NCBI GenBank assembly: GCA_963422745.1
Contig: OY730477.1
Span: 496,001-560,000, forward strand
Reading direction: 5' to 3'
Source of the DNA: G963422745 sp963422745
GTDB lineage: Bacteria; Actinomycetota; Acidimicrobiia; Acidimicrobiales; Aldehydirespiratoraceae
Length of the DNA stretch: 64,000 bases
The notes beneath the pieces are model-generated. The model was not told the DNA's origin. It did not search any database and saw only the letters and a list, made by a program, of their open reading frames with translations. A program made the translations under genes and the position numbers. How positions within the stretch are numbered: position 1 is the first letter of the stretch; each line of letters starts with the position of its first letter. Below, piece by piece: positions 1 to 8,157 of the stretch.

Positions 1-698
1 TGCCAGCCGGTGAGCTCTTTGTTGACGGCGTGCTGCCGGGGGTAGCTGAGCTGGCTGCGTTGCCCACGCTGGTTCCCGACGGGCCTGGTCCGCCGGTCTA
101 CCTGCCCGCCGACGAACCGATGAAGCGGATCGAGCACCGCCGTGTTCGCTGCCTGGCGAGTTACTGGCATGCGGGTTGGGAACATGCGGTCCCGGCAACC
201 CTGCTGCGCGTCGAGGCGGCGAGACGCCTGGGTTGGGCTGCCGATTCACTTCCGTTGCGATGGGGACTCGCCGTGTTTGATGCGTGGCGTCCCCTGGAAC
301 TGCAACAGGAACTCTATGACACGGCGTATGCCGATCCTGCTATCGAACCGGGATTCTTGGCGCCGATATCCGACGATCCCACAATGCCTGCGCCTCACAG
401 CACTGGTGGTGCGGTTGATGTTGCTTTGACCTACGACGGGTACGTGCTCGCGGCTGGTACCGGTTTTGACGATGTCACCTTCCGCGCCCGTACCGCCTGG
501 ACCGAGGATAAACCCGGCGTCGATCGGGAGCTTCGCCGTCTTTTGTACTGGTCAATGCGTACAGCGGGCTTCGTGGTGTACGTCAACGAGTGGTGGCATT
601 TTGAGTTTGCCACGTCCCGCTGGGCGCAGGTAACGGGCAACTCGCCCCGCTACGGCGCCGTACCGCCAAAAAGTTGCCTTTTCGGAGAACCGTGGTAG
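1..698 (+). CDS. VanX-like D-Ala-D-Ala dipeptidase (M15D), 5' partial
   Basis: Zinc dipeptidase of the M15D/VanX family, expected to cleave D-Ala-D-Ala or a similar dipeptide for wall turnover or scavenging. The frame is open to the left window edge (codons start at base 3, reading PAGELFVDG before an internal GTG at 30), so the true start lies outside the window. Family motifs are clear: FDAWRP, the metal-binding HSTGGAVDVAL (SxHxxGxAxD type) and EWWHFEF near the C-terminus, which carries the catalytic Glu and third zinc ligand. The role in this organism is inferred; there are no vancomycin-resistance neighbours, so an ordinary peptidoglycan-recycling or housekeeping role is more likely than resistance. 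Confidence 0.85.
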   Translation, partial: PAGELFVDGVLPGVAELAALPTLVPDGPGPPVYLPADEPMKRIEHRRVRCLASYWHAGWEHAVPATLLRVEAARRLGWAADSLPLRWGLAVFDAWRPLELQQELYDTAYADPAIEPGFLAPISDDPTMPAPHSTGGAVDVALTYDGYVLAAGTGFDDVTFRARTAWTEDKPGVDRELRRLLYWSMRTAGFVVYVNEWWHFEFATSRWAQVTGNSPRYGAVPPKSCLFGEPW

Positions 699-742
699 CC
701 GCCGCTGAGTTCCGCGATTAGCCCCATTTCGTTTGCGGCGAG

Positions 743-773
743 ACGATCAGCCCAAAATACGATCAGCCCAAAA
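743..773. repeat. 16-bp tandem duplication at the 3' end of the dihydropyrimidinase gene
   Basis: ACGATCAGCCCAAAA occurs at 743-757 and again at 759-773. The second copy contains the stop codon and last codons of the minus-strand dihydropyrimidinase gene, so the gene's end has been copied once into the downstream gap. It is the smallest example of a pattern seen elsewhere in this window. Confidence 0.8.
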
Positions 774-2169
774 GATCGCTGATGCTACGGGTCAGAAAAC
801 GGCCGTGGCCTGAGCGTCCGACGAATCGTTGATCATCAATAACGAAGTTCCCCCGGCTCAGAACCGTGCGCACCCGGCCTGTGACCTCCACGCCCTGCCA
901 CACCGAGTTATCGATGTTCATGTGGTGCGTCTCAACCCCGAGCACATGGGTGACGGCAGGGTCGTAGACCACCACGTCGGCGTCCGAGCCCGCAGCAATC
1001 ACCCCTTTGTTCGGGTACAACCCGAACAGGCGTGCCGGTGTGGTTGAGCATGTCTCCACCCAGCGGGCAAGGCTGATTTCGCCGGTGATTACACCGCTGT
1101 GCAGCAGATCCATCCGGTGTTCGATCGTGCCCACACCGTTGGGCACAGCTCGAAAGTCCGAAACGCCCAGCAACTTCTCGTTGTCGCAGAACGGGCAATG
1201 ATCGGTGGATACGACAGCGAGGTCGTCTTGTCGCAAACCCTGCCAGAGCGTGTCGTGGTTGTTTGCGTGACGTAGCGGCGGCGAACAGATGTGACGAAGC
1301 CCGTCCAGCCCTTCACGATCCAGATGCTCGTTGATCGTGAGGTAGAGATACTGCGGGCAGGTCTCCGCAAATACGTTGAGCCCACGTTGACGAGCCCAGA
1401 CGACCTGCTCCAAAGCTTCGGCGGACGACAAGTGCACGATGTACAACGGAGCTCCGGCGACCTCCGCCAGCGCGGCGGCACGGTGAACGGCCTCGCCCTC
1501 GAGGCGAGCCGGGCGGGTGCGACCATGCCACACCGCCGAAGTGTTGCCTCGCGAAGCGGCCTGGTCTCGCAGCACGTCAATGGCCAGGCCGTTCTCGGCG
1601 TGCATCATCACGAGCGCACCAAGCTCCGCGGCTTCCTGCATCGCCCTCAGCAACTGGCCGTCGTCGGAGTAGAGCACCCCGGGGTACGCCATGAAGTACT
1701 TGAAACTCGTGATGCCCTCATCAACAAGCGTCCGCATCTCCTTGATTGACAGGTCGTTGACATCGCCCATCGACAGGTGCAGTCCGTAGTCGATAACACA
1801 TTGGCTGTCGGCTTCGGCGAGTCTTTCTTGCACCGCGTCGCGGACGTGCATCCCTTTCGTCTGCGCTGCGAAGTCGATGACCGTGGTAGTGCCACCCCAA
1901 GCCGCAGCGGCTGTGCCGGAGGCGAAAGTGTCCGACGATGTTGCTTGCGGTGTCATCGGTAGCTGCAGATGGACGTGAACGTCGACGCCTCCGGGCACCA
2001 CGTAACAGCCATCCGCGTTGATGACACGTGCCGCTGTGCCCGCAGCGGAGATTGCCATGTCTGAGCCGGGGTTGATCAGCGCCGCGATCCGTTCGCCGTC
2101 GATGACCACGTCTGCTGGTGTGGCACCGCTCGTGGAGACCACCTGCGCACCGGCGATGACGATGGTCAT
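763..2169 (-). CDS. Dihydropyrimidinase / D-hydantoinase
   Basis: Cyclic amidohydrolase that opens dihydropyrimidine or 5-substituted hydantoin rings to N-carbamoyl amino acids; cytosolic, binuclear zinc. The start at 2169 (MTIVIAG) gives 468 aa, the usual length; a longer frame exists upstream but would run through the preceding gene. Metal-site motifs: VHVHL (H65, H67), SFKYFMAYPG with the probable carboxylated Lys, MMHAENG, YIVHLSS and STDHCPF. It follows the creatininase-family gene with a 13-bp gap, so the two are probably co-transcribed. Whether the substrate is dihydrouracil or another hydantoin cannot be told from sequence. Carbamoyl-hydrolases that could take its product lie near 42 kb. 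Confidence 0.92.
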   Translation of the reverse strand: MTIVIAGAQVVSTSGATPADVVIDGERIAALINPGSDMAISAAGTAARVINADGCYVVPGGVDVHVHLQLPMTPQATSSDTFASGTAAAAWGGTTTVIDFAAQTKGMHVRDAVQERLAEADSQCVIDYGLHLSMGDVNDLSIKEMRTLVDEGITSFKYFMAYPGVLYSDDGQLLRAMQEAAELGALVMMHAENGLAIDVLRDQAASRGNTSAVWHGRTRPARLEGEAVHRAAALAEVAGAPLYIVHLSSAEALEQVVWARQRGLNVFAETCPQYLYLTINEHLDREGLDGLRHICSPPLRHANNHDTLWQGLRQDDLAVVSTDHCPFCDNEKLLGVSDFRAVPNGVGTIEHRMDLLHSGVITGEISLARWVETCSTTPARLFGLYPNKGVIAAGSDADVVVYDPAVTHVLGVETHHMNIDNSVWQGVEVTGRVRTVLSRGNFVIDDQRFVGRSGHGRFLTRSISDLLG

Positions 2170-2178
2170 CGGATCAGG

Positions 2179-2207
2179 CAAGTCACGGGTTCGGTTCCCG
2201 TGACTTG
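2179..2207 (-). promoter_or_regulatory. Intercistronic hairpin between creatininase and dihydropyrimidinase genes
   Basis: CAAGTCACGGG and its exact complement CCCGTGACTTG (11 bp) flank a 7-base loop TTCGGTT. The hairpin covers the stop codon of the creatininase-family gene and ends about 10 bases before the dihydropyrimidinase ATG, where no clear Shine-Dalgarno sequence is seen. It lacks a U-run, so an mRNA-processing or translation-coupling element fits better than a terminator. Confidence 0.5.
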
Positions 2208-3040
2208 TTGGCGGCGTCGTGGGCGCCGGTGTTGGGTTGCGGGCCATGGGGATAGTCAAAATCGACGATCTCGTAAAGTTGCGCACAAAGTTGTTCCACC
2301 GCTCGCCGGAACAATGCAGCGCCGAGTTCGGGGGTGGCGCCGGTCGGATCGCCGATCAGGCCGTCAGGACCGAAATCGTTGCTCAGCCATCCGAAATGCA
2401 CACCGCCACCGAACTTGACGTGTTCGTTGCGGGTGAGCCATTCCGGCACGTTGGCAACCGCTTGGGTCATGTCAACGTCTGTCGGCCGCAGGTGAAGCAT
2501 GATCGCGGTTTCCTCAAGACCGGCGTGGATCCCCATCCCGAGTTCGCTCGACGGCGCCGAGCCGTGATCCTCCGACGAGGAACCCTCTGGTGTGTACGCA
2601 GGAGGCGCGAACGGGTGGACCAGGAACGTCAACAACCCGTAGGCGAGGCGTAGTTCACGACATGCCACCATCAACAAAGCGCTGTTGCCGCCGTGAGCAT
2701 TGAGGAAAACAATCCGACGCGCACCCGATCCCGCCACGCAACGACCGATGTCGTCAAGCACCCGGTGCATCGTGTCGTTACCCAGCCAAAGTGTTCCCGG
2801 CGACCAGGCATGCTCGTTGCTTTTTGAGTAGGGCAGCGTCGGCGCCACCCACAGATCAAGTTTGTCCCCAAGATGCGCGACGATTGACTTGGCGGCCTCA
2901 TCGGCTATAACCCAATCCGTTGATAGCGGCAGATGAGGCCCGTGTTGCTCAATAGCGCCGATGGGAACAAGAACCGTTGTGTCGGCGTTCAGCGCGTCGG
3001 CGGCTCTCGGACCGGTCAGCGAGTCCAGAAACGCAGCCAT
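2183..3040 (-). CDS. Creatininase-family amidohydrolase
   Basis: Member of the creatininase fold (PF02633 type, which also includes the mycofactocin peptidase MftE and FAPy deformylase ArfB). It shows VLVPIGAIEQHGPHLPLSTDWVIADE-type metal motifs near the N-terminus (Glu-Gln-His-Gly-Pro-His-Leu-Pro), a central FLNAHGGN motif and an Asp/Glu-rich EETAIMLHL segment; 285 aa is typical. Position between a thioesterase and a hydantoinase suggests an amide or lactam hydrolysis step in the same catabolic operon. No mycofactocin genes are nearby, so MftE is unlikely. The exact substrate is not predictable. Confidence 0.88.
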   Translation of the reverse strand: MAAFLDSLTGPRAADALNADTTVLVPIGAIEQHGPHLPLSTDWVIADEAAKSIVAHLGDKLDLWVAPTLPYSKSNEHAWSPGTLWLGNDTMHRVLDDIGRCVAGSGARRIVFLNAHGGNSALLMVACRELRLAYGLLTFLVHPFAPPAYTPEGSSSEDHGSAPSSELGMGIHAGLEETAIMLHLRPTDVDMTQAVANVPEWLTRNEHVKFGGGVHFGWLSNDFGPDGLIGDPTGATPELGAALFRRAVEQLCAQLYEIVDFDYPHGPQPNTGAHDAANKSREPNP

Positions 3041-3049
3041 GGGTGCACC

Positions 3050-3844
3050 TTAGATGAGCACCGCGAGTTGGCGCATCCGGGCCACCAAAGCGTTATCTCG
3101 GTCCCAGATCATTCCGCTTTCGATGAGCCGACCGCCGCTGATGTCGTCGGTTCGGTTTGCGATCTGAAGCCAACCCGCAGCGGGGCGTCGCCGTACCTGC
3201 ACCGTGAACTCCAGTGTCGGCACCCAGCCAATCTGACCATGGGTTGCGAAGATTGACGGAGGGAACGCGTCAGCGAACAGCGGCAGCGAAAGGGTGCAGG
3301 GCTCGGTGGGGTCAACGAAACGGATCCATCCGTCAACTCGGGCTTCGGACATGGTCCCGGCGTTTGCGAAATCGGGATGAAGCCGTGACTCAACCCGGTT
3401 GAGGATCGCAAGGTCGACACCCTGAGCGGCACCGTCGCGCATGAGGCACCGCTGAGGTGAGGGAATGTCGGGCGGTTCAACGGTTATCGACGCTTCGGGG
3501 CCGGTTCGCATGGTGAGATCTCCGAACGTGGCCATGGCTATGAGCCGCAGGCTGCCGCTTTGGCTCATCGAAGCTCGCAACACGCTGGTCAAGCGCCCGG
3601 ATTTCACGATCTCCGCTTCGATTTCGGCGTCGTGCGAGCCCATCCCGGGCCGCAGGAAATGGGTGGTCACTGTTAACGGGTCCGGGTGCCTCGAAGCGAG
3701 AGATCGCATAGCGCGCAGCACCGGGACAAGCATGTATCCGCCGTTGCTGTTTCCTGCGATATCCCATTCTGAGGACAAATGGGTGGTCCAGCGCCCGTCA
3801 CCGCGAGCATGAACCGCCGTCTCGTCGTCGAAGAAGCCCATCAC
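3050..3844 (-). CDS. Acyl-CoA thioesterase-like protein (double hotdog)
   Basis: 264 aa with the thioesterase-like superfamily layout: N-terminal hotdog with WDIAGNSNGGYMLVPVLRAM and TTHFLRPG, and a second half ending in GGRLIESGMIWDRDNALVARMRQLAVL, as in TesB-like proteins. Expected to hydrolyse an acyl-CoA. It lies 9 bp upstream of the creatininase-family gene on the same strand, so it probably begins the operon; a 129-bp tandem repeat lies just upstream, where its promoter should be. Substrate unknown. Confidence 0.82.
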   Translation of the reverse strand: MMGFFDDETAVHARGDGRWTTHLSSEWDIAGNSNGGYMLVPVLRAMRSLASRHPDPLTVTTHFLRPGMGSHDAEIEAEIVKSGRLTSVLRASMSQSGSLRLIAMATFGDLTMRTGPEASITVEPPDIPSPQRCLMRDGAAQGVDLAILNRVESRLHPDFANAGTMSEARVDGWIRFVDPTEPCTLSLPLFADAFPPSIFATHGQIGWVPTLEFTVQVRRRPAAGWLQIANRTDDISGGRLIESGMIWDRDNALVARMRQLAVLI

Positions 3845-3892
3845 GGCGGACGGTATCGGGCCGTACGCCTAGCTCACCCAGCATGTGTAGCT

Positions 3893-4243
3893 CTTGTGGT
3901 GTGCGCCAGGCGCGAGTGCCTGCGGTGAAGGGAGCGGCATCACAGCATCTGTACGTCTTGTGGTGATCGCCAGGGTGGGCGGCGGGCGTGGTACGATACT
4001 TCGGCGAAAACATGTGTATGTCTTGTGGTGTGCGCCAGGCGCGAGTGCCTGCGGTGAAGGGAGCGGCATCACAGCATCTGTACGTCTTGTGGTGATCGCC
4101 AGGGTGGGCGGCGGGCGTGGTACGATACTTCGGCGAAAACATGTGTATGTCTTGTGGTGTGCGCCAGGGCGTGGGCGGCGGGCGTGGCACGATACCTCGG
4201 CGAAAGCTTGTGTATGTCTTGTGGTGATCGCGCTGGCGAGCTT
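3893..4243. repeat. 129-bp tandem repeat (2 full copies plus a deleted third)
   Basis: CTTGTGGTGTGCGCCAGG begins units at 3893, 4022 and 4151, exactly 129 bp apart. Copies 1 and 2 are essentially identical, and copy 3 has lost its middle. Each unit contains two related halves that start CTTGTGGTG (3893/3957), so the underlying period is about 64-65 bp. Because 129 is a multiple of 3, several frames stay open without being genes. The array fills the gap between the oxidoreductase and thioesterase genes. No function is evident. Confidence 0.9.
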
Positions 4244-5316
4244 CACCCTTGCGGGGGCACCAGCACCAGTTTGCCGACGAATTGTTTGTTGAGAAAGTCC
4301 TGCTGAGCCTGAACGATGTCTGCCAGCGGGTATGTGCTGGCGATCACGGGCCGGATCTCGCAGCGTTCGATGTAGCCGACCAGGTTCTCGAATACTCCTT
4401 CGTGCTGGTAGGTGGCACCTTTGAGCGTCAGGTCTTTCAGGTACAGGTCACGCACGTCGAGCTCGACGATCGGCCCTGCAATGGCACCTGATGTGACATA
4501 ACGACCGCCTCTGCGCAGCACCCGCAGAAGTTGCGGCCAGTTCGGCCCGGCCACAAGGTCCACGACGGCGTCCACGGAGTCCTTGCCGAGCAGCCTTGTC
4601 GGGTCGTCGTCGCGGTCGATGATCCGATCGGCTCCCAAGGCGGACACGGCTGCGCTTTTGGTCGTGCCCGCCACTGCGATCACCTCAACGTGTCTACGTT
4701 TCGCCAGTTGCACTGCAGCCGATCCGACACCGCCGGAGGCACCCGTGATCAGCACCCGCTCACCTGCCGCCAAGTCGATTCGGGTGAGCATGTTTTCAGC
4801 GGTGGAGTAGGCACACGGAATCGACGCCAGCTCAATATCGGTCCAGTCGCAGTTGACGGCGTGGGCTTCGTCAGCATGGGTCACCGCGTACTGGGCAAAA
4901 CCACCGTCGAATTCGGAGCCGAACGTTGCGGTCATCCACGGTTGATCACCAAGCGGGTGGCGCTGCATCGGCGCCACGATCACCCGCTCACCCATCCTTG
5001 CCGGGTCTACTTGGTCACCCACTGCTACGACATGCCCGCAGACGTCGGCCCCTTGGATGCGAGGAAACTTGATTGTTCCTCCGGCCCAGCCACCGTCGGC
5101 TTCGCTGCTGGCTTGTCCCAGCCCAGCCGCCGCGGCGGTGTCGTCACGCACCGACTTGGAGTACCAGCCAACCCGCGTGTTGATGTCGGTATTGTTGACA
5201 CCGGCGGCTCCTACCCGGATCAGGACCTCCGCTGACGCGGGTTGTGGCACCGCCACATCGCTGCGGTACTCGAGGCGGTCATAGCCACCGAAGCCGGTGA
5301 GCAAAACGGCGGTCAT
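4243..5316 (-). CDS. Zinc-type alcohol dehydrogenase / quinone oxidoreductase (MDR family)
   Basis: Medium-chain dehydrogenase/reductase. N-terminal GroES-like domain (AVLLTGFGGYDRLEYR, AGVNNTDIN, IQGADVCGHVVAVG), then a Rossmann domain with the NADPH motif ITGASGGVGSAAVQLAKRR, and a C-terminal LVLVPPQG. The quinone-oxidoreductase type is favoured because the structural-zinc cysteines are absent. Start taken at ATG 5316 (MTAVLLTG); an in-frame ATG at 5340 adds eight residues. The stop lies inside the end of the 129-bp repeat. Substrate unknown. Confidence 0.88.
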   Translation of the reverse strand: MTAVLLTGFGGYDRLEYRSDVAVPQPASAEVLIRVGAAGVNNTDINTRVGWYSKSVRDDTAAAAGLGQASSEADGGWAGGTIKFPRIQGADVCGHVVAVGDQVDPARMGERVIVAPMQRHPLGDQPWMTATFGSEFDGGFAQYAVTHADEAHAVNCDWTDIELASIPCAYSTAENMLTRIDLAAGERVLITGASGGVGSAAVQLAKRRHVEVIAVAGTTKSAAVSALGADRIIDRDDDPTRLLGKDSVDAVVDLVAGPNWPQLLRVLRRGGRYVTSGAIAGPIVELDVRDLYLKDLTLKGATYQHEGVFENLVGYIERCEIRPVIASTYPLADIVQAQQDFLNKQFVGKLVLVPPQG

Positions 5317-5410
5317 TGTCTGGGGTAGCGACTCGGGCATGGGCCATATATTCCATCACGGCGCACAACTTGTCTTGGCCAGCCCGGTTTGTCTGACTAG
5401 CCCGATCGTC

Positions 5411-5502
5411 GCGTCGGTGTTCAATGTGGGGTCGGTCGGAGTTGAAAACCGCCAAATGGCGTGCATGGGCCGCGTTCGCGTCGGTGTTCAATGTGGGGTC
5501 GG
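5411..5502. repeat. 25-bp direct repeat, 67 bp apart
   Basis: GCGTCGGTGTTCAATGTGGG followed by GTCGG occurs at 5411-5435 and 5478-5502. It lies in the gap between the MDR gene and the coxE-like gene. The 67-bp offset matches the period of other intergenic repeats in the window. No gene is seen in 5341-5513. Confidence 0.8.
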
Positions 5503-5513
5503 CTGGAGTGTGA

Positions 5514-7181
5514 TCAGTTCGTGATGATGTCGGCCAGTGCATGCAAGGACCGCAGCGAGTGTCCCTCCACAAAAACATCAACGTATGGAAGAGCGGCGGC
5601 CATTCCTTGCGCCTTGGGCTCATAACCCGGTGCCGCCTTCAGCGGGTTCACCCAGATCACACGGTGAGCCACCCGTTGTAGGCGCTGCATCTGCTGAGCC
5701 ATCTCAGCGGGATCGCCTCGGTCCCAGCCGTCCGAGAGGATTACGACTATCGCGGCGCGTGCGGTGCCGCGTACCCCCCAATGCGTGTTGAAGCGGCCAA
5801 TGCCCTCTCCCAGTCGGGTACCCCCGTTCCAGTCGGCGACAGCGGCCGCTGCGGCCGTTACTGCTTCGTCAACATCATGGGATCCGAGTTCCCGAGTCAT
5901 GCGGGTCAGTCGGGTACCGAGCGCGAACACCTCTACTCGTCCTCGTCCCACCACTGCTGCATGCGCAAACCGGATCAGCACCCGCGCATAGCTCTGCATT
6001 GAACCGCTCACATCCAGCAGTAGGACCAGTCGTCGTGCCCTGGTTGTGCGGCTCCGTGCAGCGATGTCGGTGGTCTCTCCGTGTGTTCGAAGGGCCCGCC
6101 TCAACGTTCGACGCAGATCGACGCGGTCGCCAGCGGGGTCGTACGCCCTTCGGCGTGAAAGTTGGCGTTCGGGACGCAGACGCATCCTCGCCATTACCTG
6201 CTGGGCTTCGCCAATCTCTGCCTCGGTGAACTCGGCGAAGTCCTTGTCCTGGAGGACTTCAGCAGCAGAAAATCTCAACACCCGACGGTCCTGTGTTTGC
6301 GTGTCGGCATCGTCGTTGTGCTCGTTGCTATCGGATTCTGCGTCTGCGGTGATCGGTAACGACTCGGCAAGGTTCCGTAGGCGAAGGCCCAGTCCCGAGG
6401 TGTTGTGATGAAAAAAGGCGAGGAACATCGCGTCGTAGACCGTGATGTCTTCGGGTTTTGATACAAGAGTGGCTCGCCCTGCCCAGTACACGTCAATACC
6501 CGATACAACACCGAGCACCCCGAGCGCTTGACGGAACCTAATCGATCTTGATATTCCGACTACGAGCCCACCCCTGCGCAAAAAACGCACGAATCCGCCC
6601 ACTACACGGTCCAAGTCCACCGTCAGCGTGCTGGCCCCAGCGATGGAGGTTTGGTCACCAGCCATGAAGGTTTGGTCACCAGCCAGCGAGGTGGCCCCAG
6701 CCATGTTGGTTTGGTCACTGGCCATGGGGGTGGCCCCAGCCATGTTGGTTTGGTCCCCGGTGATGGGGGTTTGGTCACTGGCCATGGGGGTGGCCCCAGC
6801 CATGTTGGTTTGGTCCCCGGTGATGGAGGTTTGGTCACTGGCCAGAGGGGTGGCCCCAGCGATGGGGGTTTGGTCACTGGCCATGGGGGTGGCCCCAGCC
6901 ATGTTGGTTTGGTCACTGGCCATGGGGGTGGCCCCGGCGATGGAGGTTTGGTCACTGGCCAGAGGGGTGGCCCCAGCCATGTTGGTTTGGTCACTGGCCA
7001 TGGGGGTGGCCCCAGCGATGGGGGTTTGGTTACCAGCCAGCGAGGTGGCCCCAGTGATGGAGGTTTGGTCACTGGCCACAGGGGTGGCCCCAGCGATGGG
7101 GGTTTGGTCACCAGCCATTGGGGATTGGTCAGTAAGCGAGAGCGACCTTGAGCGCGGCTTCGAGCCCGTCTCGCCGGACAC
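5514..7181 (-). CDS. coxE: CoxE-like VWA-domain protein with N-terminal tandem repeats
   Basis: The C-terminal half is a CoxE-type von Willebrand A domain with the MIDAS motif LLLDVSGSMQSY and VVILSDGWDRGDP. CoxE works with the MoxR ATPase CoxD in maturing the Mo-Cu site of aerobic CO dehydrogenase, and the adjacent ATPase gene and nearby cox genes fit that role. The N-terminal ~190 residues are about 15 DQTxxxAGATxxA units (13 aa, some shortened to 7), encoded by a minisatellite. GTG 7181 gives 555 aa and overlaps the ATPase gene by 53 bp. A start near 6665, after the repeats, would give a normal CoxE length. The repeat tract is stop-free in other frames too, so its translation is uncertain. 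Confidence 0.8.
   Translation of the reverse strand: MSGETGSKPRSRSLSLTDQSPMAGDQTPIAGATPVASDQTSITGATSLAGNQTPIAGATPMASDQTNMAGATPLASDQTSIAGATPMASDQTNMAGATPMASDQTPIAGATPLASDQTSITGDQTNMAGATPMASDQTPITGDQTNMAGATPMASDQTNMAGATSLAGDQTFMAGDQTSIAGASTLTVDLDRVVGGFVRFLRRGGLVVGISRSIRFRQALGVLGVVSGIDVYWAGRATLVSKPEDITVYDAMFLAFFHHNTSGLGLRLRNLAESLPITADAESDSNEHNDDADTQTQDRRVLRFSAAEVLQDKDFAEFTEAEIGEAQQVMARMRLRPERQLSRRRAYDPAGDRVDLRRTLRRALRTHGETTDIAARSRTTRARRLVLLLDVSGSMQSYARVLIRFAHAAVVGRGRVEVFALGTRLTRMTRELGSHDVDEAVTAAAAAVADWNGGTRLGEGIGRFNTHWGVRGTARAAIVVILSDGWDRGDPAEMAQQMQRLQRVAHRVIWVNPLKAAPGYEPKAQGMAAALPYVDVFVEGHSLRSLHALADIITN
6625..7128. repeat. 39-bp minisatellite in the 5' part of the coxE-like gene
   Basis: About 13-15 units built on GGTTTGGTCACTGGCCATGG plus GGGTGGCCCCAGCCATGTT-like blocks (plus-strand reading), with shortened units of about 21 bp interspersed. 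On the minus strand in the coxE frame it reads DQT-x-x-A-G-A-T-x-x-A-S/G. The same DNA is open in plus-strand frames, so it is better treated as a minisatellite first and a protein repeat second. Confidence 0.88.
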
Positions 7182-8049
7182 GATCCTGATCCTCGCGATA
7201 CTTCAACAGCGCTCCCAGCGTTTCGTCGATGGTTGTCTCAGTGAGTTCTTCTGCCCCGAGTAGTTGCAAGGCGTTGGCCCAGTCGAGAGTCTCGGCGATT
7301 CCCGGTGGTTTGTAGAGCCTCATTTTCCGGAATTCTCCGGTGGTCGCAGCCACCTGCCGGGCGAGTTGTAGGGGCACATAGGGCGCCTTGACGGCGATAA
7401 TCGCGACCTCGCGATCGAAATCGGGGTGTTCGACCCAGTGATAAAGGGCTCGTCGCTTTAATGCGTCGTGCACGTCGCGGGTGCGGTTGGATGTGATCAC
7501 GACGATCGGAGGCACCTCTGCATGAATCGTGCCGATCTCGGGGATCGTGACCGAATAGTCGGACAAAGCCTCAAGCAGAAAAGCCTCGAACTCGTCGTCA
7601 GCCCGGTCGATCTCATCGATCAGAAGCACCGGCGGAGGCGAGTTGCGGTGGTCAATGGCGGACAGCAGCGGGCGTCGAATCAGGAAACGCTCGGTGAACA
7701 ATTCGTCCTCGAGTTCGTCGACGCTGGACGTGCCCGCTGCACCGGTTGCCTCGGCGGTGCGCAGATGTAGCAATTGACGGGTGTGGTTCCATTCATACAA
7801 CGCCTGGGCAGAGTCAATACCGTCGTAGCACTGCAGTCGGATGAGTTCACCTCCGGTGATGCGTGCCAGAACCTTGCCAACCTCGGTCTTGCCGACCCCG
7901 GCTTCCCCTTCCAACAACAGCGGGCGCTGCAGGGCTACTGCCAGGTGAATAGACGTCGCCAGTCCGCGATCACACAGGTAGTCGCATCCTGCCAACGCTT
8001 CGAGCACGGCCTCAACAGACGACAACGAAGGATCCAGTGAGACCATCAC
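7129..8049 (-). CDS. coxD: MoxR-type AAA+ ATPase (CoxD-like)
   Basis: 306-aa AAA+ ATPase of the MoxR family: Walker A LLEGEAGVGKTEVGKVLA, Walker B VLLIDEIDRADDEFEAF, sensor 1 VVITSNRTRDVHDALKRR. It is followed on the same strand by the VWA (CoxE-like) gene, the usual MoxR/VWA pairing. In Oligotropha-type systems CoxD is a chaperone-like ATPase acting on the Mo-Cu cofactor of CO dehydrogenase. The coxG-coxS-coxL-coxM genes 1.7 kb away on the opposite strand support the cox assignment; a generic MoxR role remains possible. Confidence 0.88.
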   Translation of the reverse strand: MMVSLDPSLSSVEAVLEALAGCDYLCDRGLATSIHLAVALQRPLLLEGEAGVGKTEVGKVLARITGGELIRLQCYDGIDSAQALYEWNHTRQLLHLRTAEATGAAGTSSVDELEDELFTERFLIRRPLLSAIDHRNSPPPVLLIDEIDRADDEFEAFLLEALSDYSVTIPEIGTIHAEVPPIVVITSNRTRDVHDALKRRALYHWVEHPDFDREVAIIAVKAPYVPLQLARQVAATTGEFRKMRLYKPPGIAETLDWANALQLLGAEELTETTIDETLGALLKYREDQDRVRRDGLEAALKVALAY

Positions 8050-8157
8050 CGCTCAGCGTAGAGCGACCGAGCTTGTTGCACGTCGGCCACCGATAGCGTC
8101 GCCGGATTCGTGGGGCGACCTGCCCGGACGCGAACTGTCAGGAGGCGAGGAGGAACC

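Noticed and set aside
2179..2207. Fragment of a tRNA gene (T-arm-like GGGTTCGGTTCCC)
   Set aside because: No anticodon or acceptor arms around it, and the loop lacks the conserved A58.
3798..4292. Repetitive frames of ~125-132 residues on both strands in the 129-bp repeat
   Set aside because: Unit length divisible by three; no start signals or family features.
6628..7263. Plus-strand frames through the coxE minisatellite (up to 211 residues)
   Set aside because: Low-complexity repeats with no homology; antisense to coxE and open because the unit is 39 bp.
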